A model generated the notes under the pieces. That model saw only the letters and a program-made list of their open reading frames with translations, ran no database searches and was not told where the DNA came from. Position numbers and translations under genes: made by a program. From Nageia nagi (taxonomy: Eukaryota; Pinophyta), in NCBI GenBank assembly GCA_050084985.1, contig JBITNC010000001.1, positions 205,096,001 to 205,160,000 on the forward strand: a DNA stretch of 64,000 nt. Direction: 5' to 3'. Below, one piece after another: positions 1 through 10,779 of this stretch. Numbering within the stretch: the first letter of the stretch is position 1; every line of letters begins with the position of its first letter.

Positions 1-1
1 T

Positions 2-3000
2 GAAGCAACCAAAACTCCTTTCAAGAAGAAGTTCAACCATCAAAAGAAATCTTTTCCTTCTTCCTCCAAAAAGTTTGAGAAAAGAGGTAATGGCTACAAT
101 AGCAGCAAGAATAATAAAAATAACAACCATAGCAGTAGGAACAATGACAACAACAACCACTTCAAGCAAAGAGATGAAAAAGGTAAAGCAAAAATTCCCT
201 ATATTAAGGAAAAATTTAATGGTAATTGTAACTATTATGGCATCCAAGGTCACAAAGAAGTTGATTGCTTCAAAAAGAAAAGAGAAAAAAAGTTCAAAGG
301 TAATAGAAATGTAAAGAACTACAAAAAAAAGAATATTCATGTTAGTTTTACTTCGATGCTCTTCTCCATATTTTATTATTTTTTGTTTGAATGGATTGTT
401 GATTCTAGTTACACTAATCACCTATGCTTTGAAAAAGAAAAGTTTGAGAACTTTTATAAGTATAAAAAAGATGCGATTGTGATAGGTGATAACTCCACCT
501 TTGAAGTCCAAGAAATTGAAAGTGTGCTGATTCACAAAAAGGTTCTTGAAAATATTCTCTATATTCCTAAGTTAAGGATGAACCTTCTCTCCATGATCTA
601 AGTTATTAGAAAAGGGTACTCTTTTGAATTTAACTCTCAATCTTGATGCATTAAGAAAGGATTTACCACTTTGGTTAAAGGATCAGTGAAAGATAACATC
701 TACATTATGGATCAAGTTCCATCAAAGACGAGTCTTACTTTTAGTGTGTGTTTTAAAGGTAATATTTAGCACCATCATTTAGAGCACCTTAACCATAAGA
801 GTATTCAAGTCATGAAAGACCAAAAACTTATGAAAGGTTTACCTTCAATTTCTCTTTCGATTGGTCTATGCAAGAAGTGCATTCTTGGTAAGATGCATAG
901 ATAAAAGTTTGAAAAAGATAAGGCAACAAGAGCATATCAAACTCTTCAACTTGTGCATTTAGATTTGATGGGTTCATTTCAAATTAAGTCATTTGAAGGA
1001 GCATCTTATGTCTTGACCTTCATTTATGACTTTAGTAGGATGACCTTTGGGTATCTACGTGAGCACAATGATCAAACCTTTAAGAGTTTTAAGGTTTTTA
1101 AGGCCTTTGTTAAGAATCAAACTAACCTTAAAATCAAGATGTTGAGATTAGATAATAGATAGAATATAACAACAATGAGTTTAATGGCTACTATGCTAAG
1201 TACAAAATCAAGAGGTAGTTTACAATTCCATACACTCTTTAGTAGAATGGTGTTGCCAAAAAGAAAAATAGAACAATTATGGAGATGGCTAGATGCATGT
1301 TGGGTAATTGTTTTAAATTCTTATGGGGTGAAGCCATGAGCACTACTATTTACACCTTGAATAGGTGTTTCATAAAAGTTATTTAGAGTAAAAATCCTTT
1401 TGAGGCTTGGTTTAGAAGAAAACCTAACATTTCTCACCTTAAGGTGTTTGGTTGTGAAGCATTCTCTTACATTGTTTTTGAAAAAAGGAAAAAGTTGGAT
1501 AAAAGAGCTAAAAAATATATCTTTATAGGCTATAATAGTCAACATAGAGGCTACAGGTTCTACTCTTCAACCTATAAAGTAGTGTTCATTTCAAAGGATG
1601 TAAAGTTTAATGAACTTTTTAAAGAATCTACTTCTAATGAGGATATTGATGTAGACAAGTCACCTCAAGAACAAAATTGTCCAACATAAAGGGTAATAAG
1701 GAGCATGACCTTGAAAAAATTCTTATTTACCAAGATTAACAACAAGCATGAGTCCTCAACCTTCAAAGAAGCTTCAAAGCACAAGTGCTAGATGGAAGCT
1801 ATGAATGTGAAGTATGAGACACTTATGAAAAATAAAACTTGGGACTTGGTTCCTTATCCTAATGAAAAGAATGTGATTAGCAATAAGTGGATCTATAAGG
1901 TTAAATTGAATTTAGTTGAAGATATTGAGAAATATAAGGCAAGGTTAGTAGTTAAAGGTTTAGGTTAAAAATATGATGTAAATTATGAGGAAACCTTTGC
2001 TCCCATGGCAAAGATACCTATTGTGAGAGTTATCTTTTCTCTTTATGTAGTTCATAGATGGAAAGTTTTTCAACTTGATGTTAAGAGTGCATTTCTCAAT
2101 GGTGAATTAGATGTGAAAATATTTATGAATCAACTAGAAGGGTTTATTGTGAAAGGTAAAGAGTCCTTTATGTGCAAGCTAAAAAATCATTATATGGACT
2201 TAAGCAAGCACCTCGAGCTTGGTATAGAAAGATTTTAGGGTACTTTGTAGACATTAGTTTCTTCAAGTGTTTTTCTTCCTCCGATCTATATGTGCTTAAT
2301 CAAGGGAAAGACATGTATTGATTCTCCTTTATATGGATGATCTTTTGATAACTGGAAATTATGATGAAATCATTCAAGAGTGCATATCCAAACTGAAGGT
2401 AACATTTGAAATGACTAATCTTGGTCTCTTGCACTACTATTTTGGAATGCAAGTGTATGAATACAAGGATTGTACTTACCTCAGTCAATCTAAGCATATA
2501 TTATAAATCTTGTAGAAGTTTGGAATGGAATAGTGTAGATATGATACAATCCTAATCTCTTTTGAAATCACTATTTCTCTAAGTTCCAACTCTCAGTTAG
2601 TTGATGCTACAACTTATAGGTAATTAATTAGTAATCTTTTGTATTTGACTATATCTAGGCCAGATATTACCTTTGTAATGAATTTGATAGCGTGATTCAT
2701 GCAAAAACCTTATGTTGAGCACCTCAATGCTTGTAAGCAAATCTTGAGATATGTTGCAGAGAATAAATATCTTGCTCTCAAGTATTCTAAGTTTCCCTCA
2801 TTTGTTCTCTATAGATTCTTAGATTCTGACTATGGGGGAGATAGAGATGATAGGAAGTCAACCTTTATGTATGTATTTAGCATTGGTTCAGGTGCTATCT
2901 CTTAGGCTTTTAAGAAGCAACCTACTATTTCTCTTTTCACCATAGAAGCCAAATATCATGCCATGTCTATTGCAACCCAGGAAGCCATTTGGCTAAGGTA

Positions 3001-3232
3001 TATTTTGAAAGAAATTGGATATGAGAAAGGTGGCTCATCTTTGATTTCTTCAAATAATCAGCAAACTATTTTTTTGGCTAAGAATCTTGTGTTCCATAAA
3101 AGAATAAAACATGCAAAAATCCATACCCATTTTATCAGGGAGAAGGTTCTTGATGGCATCATACACCTAGAGTATTATCTATCCACCTTAAACTCTACTG
3201 ATTTGTTCATCAAGCCCCTCTCGAAAGCTTAG
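2..3232 (+). pseudogene. copia gag-pol polyprotein, decayed (element A)
   Basis: The reading frame is open from base 2 to 601. It holds the end of gag with a damaged zinc knuckle near 227-270 (CNYYGIQGHKEVDC, where the second Cys of CX2C is now Tyr), then the protease start near 391 (WIVDSSYTNH; the usual DSG is now DSS). The integrase zinc region (HLEHLNHKS, CKKC) lies at 770-895 and the catalytic core starts at 950 (HLDLMG; RLDN at 1145). A frameshift follows near 1165. The third catalytic acidic residue is lost: VAKKKNRT where the family has VAERKNRT. Reverse transcriptase runs about 1830-2510, with QLDVKSAFLNGEL and then YMDD in a different frame. RNase H runs 2640-3232 and ends KPLSKA. 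Many stops replace Gln or Trp codons. The remnant cannot make an active polyprotein. Confidence 0.9.
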
Positions 3233-3399
3233 TTTTATAAGGTTAGAGATGCTATCAGGTTGGTGAATTTGCCCTCAATAGGGAGTGAAATTTGAATTCT
3301 TATGTTGAATTCATATTTATGATGACAACTTCACCCTTAAAAGGATTTGTGCTATATAGTGTTGATCTTGTTGTACACGTTCATAGTAAGTTTGCTCTA

Positions 3400-3635
3400 C
3401 ATGAGGAACTTGTTATACAAATTGGCCAATCTAGCACTATTCGGTTATCCATGTGTGAGGAACTTTTATGTGTTTTTTATCACTGTTTAGTTATCTATAT
3501 GTGAGGAACTTGTATGTGCATTCTTTTTGATCAATCTAGCATTGTTCAATTATCCATGTGTTAGAAACTCTTATGTATCTTTTGGCATTATTTAGTTATC
3601 CATATGTGAGGAATTGGTATGTGCATGCTCTATTT
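3400..3635 (+). repeat. imperfect tandem repeat, about 57-60 bp unit
   Basis: Four diverged units share a core of TTATCCATNTGTGAGGAACT followed by a TATGTG tract. The same core appears reverse-complemented at about 31020-31130 in element J (TTCCTCACATATGAATAA). It is therefore an old feature of the family's 3' region. Confidence 0.65.
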
Positions 3636-4089
3636 TGTAATGATTACCAACACATGTTTTATATATAGTAGGTGATTATGAGTTTTTTTTGGCATGGCAT
3701 CTTCATGATGACTTATAATTCACTATTGATCAGTTCATGATGGCATTTGTATGATTCATATATCCTTGTTGATATGAATATGATACATCTAACTGATCTT
3801 GTTAGTTGAGTTGCTTATGACTTGCAGTTACTTTTAGATTGTAGGTTAGTTACCTTAGGTATGCAGGCTCTTGGAGACTCTTCATGAATTACAATTGGAT
3901 GACTACTTCATGTACATTGAAACTGATTATGGTTAATGATTATATTTGGTAATGTAGCGAGTATCAAACTAGATCTTTCTTAATTCATAAATATGTAAAA
4001 GTTCTCATCTCCATTGAATCCATTTGGAGGAGAACTCTCTTACTTTCTCTTCTTCTTCTCTCTTATTCACTCTATTCTAATATTGCATT

Positions 4090-4098
4090 AAAGGGGAG
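4090..4098 (+). other. polypurine tract of element A
   Basis: AAAGGGGAG lies directly before the TG that opens the 3' LTR. This is where plus-strand priming occurs in LTR retrotransposons. The inverse, CTCCCCCTTA, sits at the matching place in elements C (4788) and J (30459). Confidence 0.8.
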
Positions 4099-4596
4099 TG
4101 TTGGAATGTATAATGCATTATTTTAAAGGTTTGTATTAAATATTCTATGTATGTTCACTAATACTTAAGGGTATCATTTAATACCTTAAGTATTTAAGTG
4201 AATATGATAATGTAACTTGTCCTACACTCCATGTCATGAGCATGCCCCTTGGGTAAAAGGACGTGCATGTCATGATTTTATACATTGGATAAAAGGGTGA
4301 TCCAAAGAGGGATTTTGGCCTATAAATAAAAGGCTCCCTCTTTGTGATCACACATCAATTGTAGAGTAAAGTTACGCTATAGGATATAAGTGTAGGAGAT
4401 GAGATTAGAAGGATTGTAAGAGAGTTGTATTTGTGAATGAAGTAAGATCTAGTTAGTGGATGTACTCCTAGTTGAAGGAACAACTTACATCTTGAGTTAC
4501 TTTGTGAGATTGCTTTATGAGTTATTTAGATGTGTTTGTGAGCTTTCATGTGATCTTGGTTGTTTAGAAACTATCTTGTTAGTGTTAGTTCCTTCA
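4099..4596 (+). repeat. 3' LTR of element A (family L)
   Basis: It begins TGTTGGAATG after the purine tract and ends CCTTCA, about 498 bp. It shares its start, a CCCTTGGGTAAAAGG segment, a TATA box and its tail with the reverse-oriented copies at 4597-4787, 13148-13672 and 26535-27086. Its 5' partner is outside the window, so the two LTRs cannot be compared for dating. Confidence 0.85.
4321..4328 (+). promoter_or_regulatory. LTR TATA box
   Basis: TATAAATA, just after TTTTGGCC, sits about 220 bp into the LTR. The equivalent CTATTTATA is present on the other strand in the copies at about 13452 and 26809. This position suits the promoter at the U3/R boundary. Its activity today is unknown. Confidence 0.55.
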
Positions 4597-4787
4597 ATAT
4601 CCTCCCTTAGATCACCCTTTTAGCCATTACATAATGTCATGACATGCATCACCCTTTTACCCAAGGGGCATGCTCATGAGCTAGAGTGTGGGATAAGTTA
4701 CATTATCATATTCACTAAATACTTAACTTTAATTATTAAGTGAATTACATGAAGAGATCATACAATAGTGCATTATACATTCTAACA
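4597..4787 (-). repeat. truncated family-L LTR, probable 3' LTR of element C
   Basis: This is the reverse complement of the first part of the LTR at 4099. It includes CCCTTTTACCCAAGGGGCATG and ends TCTAACA at 4787. It breaks off exactly where element A's LTR ends (4596/4597). The missing part would be expected upstream of element A if A inserted here. That position is outside the window. Confidence 0.75.
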
Positions 4788-5300
4788 CTCCCCCTTAATG
4801 CAATATTGGGGTAGAGAGTCGAGAAGATAAAGAGTAAGAGAGTTATCCTCCATAAGAATATAATTGAAGATAAAAAATTAATAAAATTTAGATGGTTCTA
4901 CAAGGCTCAACTACTTAACCATTTTAACAAATGGTTTTCAATACAATCATTAATCACAAATGGTTTCAATGTACAAGTATTAGTCATTCAAGAAGTTGAC
5001 ATGATGAGCCTCCATGAGCCTACATGCCCAAAGTAAACTACAATATCTAGAAGGAACTTGCAAGTTACAAGCAGATCATAGATAAGATCAGTAAGATGCA
5101 TCATAATGCATAGTATAAACTATGATATAGTTATACATGTACATAACAAAATTAGTATATCTAACAATATCACATATGCATAATAATATATATGAGAAAA
5201 TACTCATATACCAAAAAATCACTAATAATAAGAGGAAGTTGGCATCACCAAACATTGTTCTCTCTCCCTTGATAACAACTTTGGATACTTCATAATATTT
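4788..5300 (-). other. polypurine tract and 3' non-coding region of element C
   Basis: CTCCCCCTTA at 4788-4797 is the purine tract read on the minus strand. The following 500 bp matches the reverse complement of element A's 3' region. The shared landmarks are the ATTGGGG/GAGAGT tract, the ATGAGCC-CATG block near 5003-5020, and GATCAGTAAGATGCATC near 5085. No coding potential is seen. Confidence 0.7.
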
Positions 5301-5339
5301 CATTAAGTTAATTTACCTTATACTCTAGTTATCTTAACA

Positions 5340-5830
5340 AAGCTCTCAAATGCAAACTTGACCATACTACTGAGTCAAGATTTATAAGGCATAAGCCATA
5401 AGATAACAACTTGACTATGTCACCTAGCCAATACCACAAAATGCCAACTTGACTATGCCATCTAGCCAATACCATAAAATGCTAACTTGATTATGGCACC
5501 TAGTTAATTTTTATAATCCAATGCTATAAAAAGCCAACTTGACTATGCCACCTAGTTAATATTTTTAAGCCAATGCTATAAAAAGCCAACTTAACTATGT
5601 CACCTAGTCAAGATTTATAAGCTAAATTCATAAAATGCTAACTTGACTATGCCACCTAGTCAAGATTCATAATCCAATACCATAAAATTCCAACTTGACT
5701 ATACCATCTAGTTAATATTCACAAGCCAATACCACAAAATGCTAACTTGACTATGCCACCTAGTCAAGATTCACAAACCAATACCACAAAATGCCAACTT
5801 GACTATGCTACTAGTCAAGATGCATATGAT
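5340..5830. repeat. tandem repeat array 'CCAACTTGACTATGCCACC'
   Basis: About eight to ten diverged units of roughly 40-60 bp, each built around AACTTGACTATGCCACCTAG followed by TCAAGATTCATAA-type sequence and CAATACCATAAAATGC. A related array lies at about 44240-44720. It is non-coding in both directions as far as I can see. Confidence 0.75.
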
Positions 5831-6049
5831 GGAAGAAGGTAGCACTAACATCAATTTAATTTCCATCAATATGATTAAAGCAAAAAAAAATTACAATTTT
5901 AGAGAAGAGATAAATGTTTTAACCACTCCAACAATTTGCAACTTTGGAGAAGGGTATACCTTTTTAACCACTCCAATAATTTGTAGTGATAGAGAAGGAC
6001 AAACTTTTTTAACCACTCTATTAAATTTGTAGCCATGGATATTTTTCTA

Positions 6050-6350
6050 TAAAAATAAAAGAAAAAAATAAGGAATCCATACAAAAACATGGATATTTCT
6101 CCATCAATATGGAAGCAAATAATGTGGCATCCATCTATAAACATGAATATTCCTCCATCAACATGGAAGCAAATAATGTGACATCCATCCACAAACATGG
6201 ATATTCCTCCATCAACATGGAAGCAAACAATGTGGAATCCATCCATAAATATGGATATTCCTCTATTAATATGGAAGCAAACAATGTGGTATCCATCCAT
6301 AAACATGGATATTACTCTATCAACATGGAAGTAAATAATGTGATTTATTT
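6050..6350. repeat. 54-bp tandem repeat
   Basis: Five to six copies of a 54-bp unit (near 6055, then 6109, 6163, 6217, 6271 and a partial at 6325), containing ATGGAAGCAAATAATGTGG and CATCCATAAACATGGATATT. Because 54 is a multiple of three and the unit has no stop in one frame of each strand, it reads as an 18-residue repeat (MEANNV..SIHKHGYSSIN) on the plus strand and as another on the minus strand. A diverged, shorter version lies at 44800-45030. I regard the open frames as a by-product of the period, not as a protein. Confidence 0.8.
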
Positions 6351-6359
6351 AGATTAACT

Positions 6360-9300
6360 AGGGTAGGTACAATATTTGCATACCAAGATCTGTATAATCT
6401 TTTATTTTACAGTTTTGATATGTAATAATATATGACTTTCATATAAAAAAAATTATTATCTACACAAAGTAGAGTTAAGAACAAGTTATCTAAGTCATGA
6501 ATAGACTTTTCACACTTGAGTATCTTTCAACCTTGTGTTGGTGAAAGTGCAAGTATTATCTTGTAATTTGAGAAAAATATGAACTTTATACTTTGAGTAA
6601 GACTCTTAATCTTTACTTCATATTTCTCAACACCTTTTGAAATTAACTATTTTATTTCAATTATATTCATCTTAATTGATATGGGACTAAGTACTAAGTT
6701 CCATTTACATGGGTTTATAAGGTCTAACTTCATAGCTTCCAAAGAGAAGTTTGAAGGTTTATAATGACCTTTAAATTTGGAAAAGATAAACATACTCAAC
6801 TTCATATTTATAGTCATATTTTTATCTCTTTAGGCAACTCATTAAATATTTGGTCCAACATTTAACTCTTTTTAGAAGGTTTCATATGAAATAAGAGCCC
6901 ATTTTATTTAAAATTCCATTAATCTTTATTTCACTTGAAATCAAAGATTAAGTATGAAGGAGAGAACAAAAATTAATCCTATAATCTTTAATGTTATATA
7001 TTATAATAATACACTATATTGTGTAACTCCTTCTTCTAAAGAAGACTTTATATCCAAAGGAAAGTCAAATCCTTTTAAAACTGTTGATATATAATTTGTC
7101 CTCCTTATTTTTGATTCTTAATAATGATCTCACTAAGGTCATCAACAAAAGTGAAGAGAAATGATACTTTACTAAGCGTTTTAAAGAGGAAAGATCCCAA
7201 AATAAAAATTTAAGGAATTTCTCACTTATCTTACATAAGATGCAATTTTATCAATGGCCAATTCTTGGGAAGATATTTTAGCTAACCTTAAAAATAATTA
7301 TCAACAAGGAGTGTATGAGATAATATTCTCATGCCATCCAAATTCTTAATGTGAGATTTATCATAATAAACCATATGCCACCTTAGTCCAACACATGCCT
7401 TTATACTTATTTGATCCAAAATCAAGGACTAAGAATGTTTTGGAAATAATAAACAAATGGAGGCAATAATCTCTTAATATTAATACAAGATCAAGTTGAA
7501 AAGAAACAAGACCAACTCTTTAGGTTTATGAATATATTTTGCTTTAAAAAATACTCAACCATATTTTATGTTATACCTTGAGATTAAACTAAACTCTAGG
7601 AGTCTTCTTAAGGCTATAAAAGGATTAGCTGAAAGGAAATTTTCTCAATATTACCAATCGTCTTGGTTATAGGATTCAACATACAAGCCTTAATTATGAC
7701 TACAAATATTTATTTGTATTTTTAAGACCCAATATTTCAAGAGTACATCCATCAACATGGATTAAAAATAACTTTATTATGAAGTTAACAACTCCCCCCC
7801 TTATAGGTAACTTCATTAATAATTATAGCATATATAAATTTATCTTTGTTTATCCCATTACAACAATAGTAATCAACAAATAACAATTGTTATATATGAA
7901 ATATCCACCTTTTGAAGGAAGTTTATACTACTTCTCACTTCAAACAATGATATCAAAACAATATGCACAATAATTCAAATTTGGAGAAGGTTTACACAAC
8001 TTTCCATTTCTATTTAAGGATATCTAAACTGTGCATAAGGAAATAATGATATCAAAAAGTGCACAACCAAAATTGAGGAAGAGTTTCTATCCAACAAAGG
8101 ATATCATTAGAAGTGCAACCATTTCAACCAATGTGCAACTTAGACATTTAGGAATAAACTTATTATCAACTAATCATTCCAATAAAATGCATTCATTTAA
8201 ACTCCACAAATTGAGCTTAAAGTTGCATTAAAACCTTATTATTTGCTTAAACATTGGTATAATATTATTTATCCAAATGCTTGCAAGATTTAAAAATCAT
8301 AAAAAATTAGCTTTATAAGCCAAAAAGGAAATTTACCAATTGTAAACTTTTAAGCATATGGTAAACAAATTATTTAACCAATTATTTTGCAAGTTACAAA
8401 TTAATTTTGCAATTGAAAACCACTTGTGCAAATTGTAAGTTATACTTGTAAGTTGTGGATTGTAATGTCAGTGCATCTTATTCTTTAATTAATTATCAAT
8501 TAGAAACCAAACTTTGTAAGTTTAGAGAAATCTAAAGTACATTTGTTGGTTAGTAATTGTAGACTAAGTTGTTGGTTAGTGCACTTTTATTACACCTTTT
8601 TTTGTAATAGATTTAACAAATTGAGAACTTTAATTAACAACTTGAATGCTAAAAAAAATAACCATGAAAATTTAGTAGTTTTTCTTAGGGTTAGTTGTTA
8701 GTTACAAATATGCTTAAGAGCTTGCTTTTGAAATACATTACATTATGCTCTTGTTCAAGAGCACAAAGTTAGTCAAGAGGACTTGCATAATGCTTTCTCA
8801 ATGGCATTATCAAGAAATTTTATTTTTCTCAAGGGGAAAATGGACTAAATTTTTATCTTATAAGGATTATGTCTTTTCTCATTTTGCACCTTTTCCATCT
8901 TGATTCTCCTCCTTTCAAAACATTCAATCTTGCAAAAGGATATTAAACATATCCTATTTTTGTTTGAAGATAAGACTAAATTTAAGAATAAATAAAGAGT
9001 TAGAAATAAGATATTTTAAAGACATAATAAACTTATCTCAATAACATCTAAGGTTACTTAATAAGATTCAAGCTTAAAAAAAAACTTTAAAAATATTGAG
9101 TACTTTCCCAAATAAAATCTCTTAAAACTTAAAAAAAAAATGCATTGTTTTGCATTTTATCATTTTCTTTTGCTAAAGAAAAGGTTTTGCAAATATATTG
9201 CAAACATAAAAAAGGATAAATTTATCCCCCACTTTTTTTTAAAGAAATAATTATTTAAAAAAAAAACTCCCATTTAAAAAAAAAGTTAAAAAAAATAACT

Positions 9301-10600
9301 CCAATTTTAAGAATGATTCCCCCCTTATAAAAAAAGTAATCTCCACACAAAATTATCAAATAGAAGTATAAAAAGATAACCAATTTTACTAAGAGCATAT
9401 CAATGGGTAATGAGCTTTTATGAAGTGTAGGAATGATATAATTCTATTATGTCTCTTGAGTTACATATTAGATAAGTAGTAACTTAGTGATTAATCTCAA
9501 ATTTCTTTATCAAATCAATTAAGATATATACCTTATGATGCAATGTCTACAAAGCATAATAGAGAGAGAGAGCATGTGTATAAACAACAAATAATATGAT
9601 AGATTGAAATGTCTATATAATAATCATAATATATATTTTCTTAGGATAGATGCATCAAGAAAACTCTACAATCTATGATAACCATATTCTATTATGTCTC
9701 ATAGTGATTGCATTTGATATGGAAAAACCATTGAATTGAGCAAAATTTACTTGACTATGGCAAAGCCAAACAATATATTAAAAATATATATTCATTATAC
9801 TATATTAATATATAATATTTGCAAAAAAAATTAATGCATTAAAAGTTTTCAAAAATAATACATAGGACTAAGAAGGTCATCAATGCATATGATTCATCCC
9901 AAGAAGAGTGCAGTAAGGGTCACTCAAGCAATTAAAGTATTTACAACTTTAATCCAATAGGATTGTCATGGCATTTAAGGGGAGGCATGGGAACGACAAG
10001 CATTTTGTTAATGGATTTCATGAAATAATGTGAGATCCTATTGAGGGAAGCCATACCTTTGGTACCCTAAAACTTATCATATTCTAGAGAAATCATCTTA
10101 TTCGGTCATATAGATGAATGCTTCATGAAGTTTTGACAAACTTTCATATTGATATACATGCAAATAAGTTTGATTTATAGAATTGTTGGTGATAAAATAT
10201 TTTTCATAGATAAGGTCAGATAGAGACCTTTGTTACTAACAAGAATGGTCTGATTGACCACCTCACTGGCAGCATTCATGATATGTTTGATTGATATGGG
10301 AAATAATTCAAGGAGAAGCCACCAATCGATAGCATTCATGTCCATTATAGTGACCTACTATAATATGGTTTTTTTCTATAAGATTAGATTCCATAAATTG
10401 AGTGCTTGGAGCTAAGATTTTCCTGATATGGTTTTAATCCAAGGTAATCGACCTAGGTATGGGGGTCAACAAAGTTTTGAGTAGTGTGAACTTTATAATA
10501 TTTTTGAGCCTTTCAAATAAAATCATTATGTTAAGGAACTTCTTTATTTATGTGATAATGTGAGGTTTACCAATTTTTATTTTTGTTTAGAAAATGTATG
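6360..10600. other. non-coding AT-rich repeat DNA inside element C
   Basis: No gene is recognised. Several pieces recur elsewhere in the window. TTATTATGAAGTT...CTCCCCCCTTATAGG near 7770 matches 31370-31425. The AAATATCCACC / GGAAGTTTATAC stretch near 7900 matches 45600-45710. The poly-A/poly-C tract at 9100-9360 (TTAACTCCAATTTT-like) matches 24590-25000. Whether this is a very long 3' region of element C or further inserted elements cannot be settled by eye. Confidence 0.5.
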
Positions 10601-10619
10601 TAACAGTAATAACAGTGGG

Positions 10620-10775
10620 ATTATCATGACCCTATTGAGGGAGTTCATGGTCCCTTGGGGGAAACCTGTGCCCCTCTTAGGTTTGCACCCACCTTGGGGG
10701 TGCCAATGCCCCTTAGGTTAGGGTTGCAACCCCCTCAGTGGCTTACACCCCTCTTGGGGGTGACATGACTGCCTT
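10620..10775. repeat. short GC-rich patch with CCCC/GGGG palindromic repeats
   Basis: In DNA that is otherwise about 70% AT, this 150-bp patch alternates CCCCTTAGG, CACCTTGGGGGTG and GCAACCCCCTCAG. It contains several short inverted pairs, such as CACCCCTCTTGGGGGTG, so it could fold into a row of hairpins. It lies at the junction between element C's RNase H and its 3' region. Confidence 0.6.
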
Positions 10776-10779
10776 AGAT

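Larger units (their letters stand above)
3233..4098 (+). other. non-coding 3' region of element A
   Basis: AT-rich DNA between the RNase H stop and the 3' LTR, with no convincing coding potential. A C(T)CAATAGGG motif just after the stop is shared with element C near 10630. The distal half (about 3780-4098) reappears in inverted orientation at 4788-5060 and again at 30459-30800, so this stretch belongs to the element family and is not host DNA. Confidence 0.7.
1..4596 (+). mobile_element. Ty1/copia element A, 5'-truncated by window edge
   Basis: This is a copia-type LTR retrotransposon read left to right. Domain order is gag end, protease, integrase, reverse transcriptase, RNase H, which is the copia order (integrase before reverse transcriptase). 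A non-coding stretch of about 870 bp, a purine tract and a 3' LTR follow. The 5' LTR and most of gag lie before base 1. The 3' end abuts an inverted, truncated LTR of the same family (element C), which suggests that A inserted into C's LTR. Many stops and at least two frameshifts make it inactive. Confidence 0.88.

Noticed and set aside
5899-6306. 135-codon minus-strand frame with repeated FMDGxHIVCFHV units
   Set aside because: It follows from the 54-bp tandem repeat having no stop in one frame of each strand. There is no sign of a promoter or of a homologous protein.
6050-6350. CRISPR-like array
   Set aside because: Units are contiguous with diverged repeats throughout and have no unique spacers. 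The context is a plant retrotransposon.
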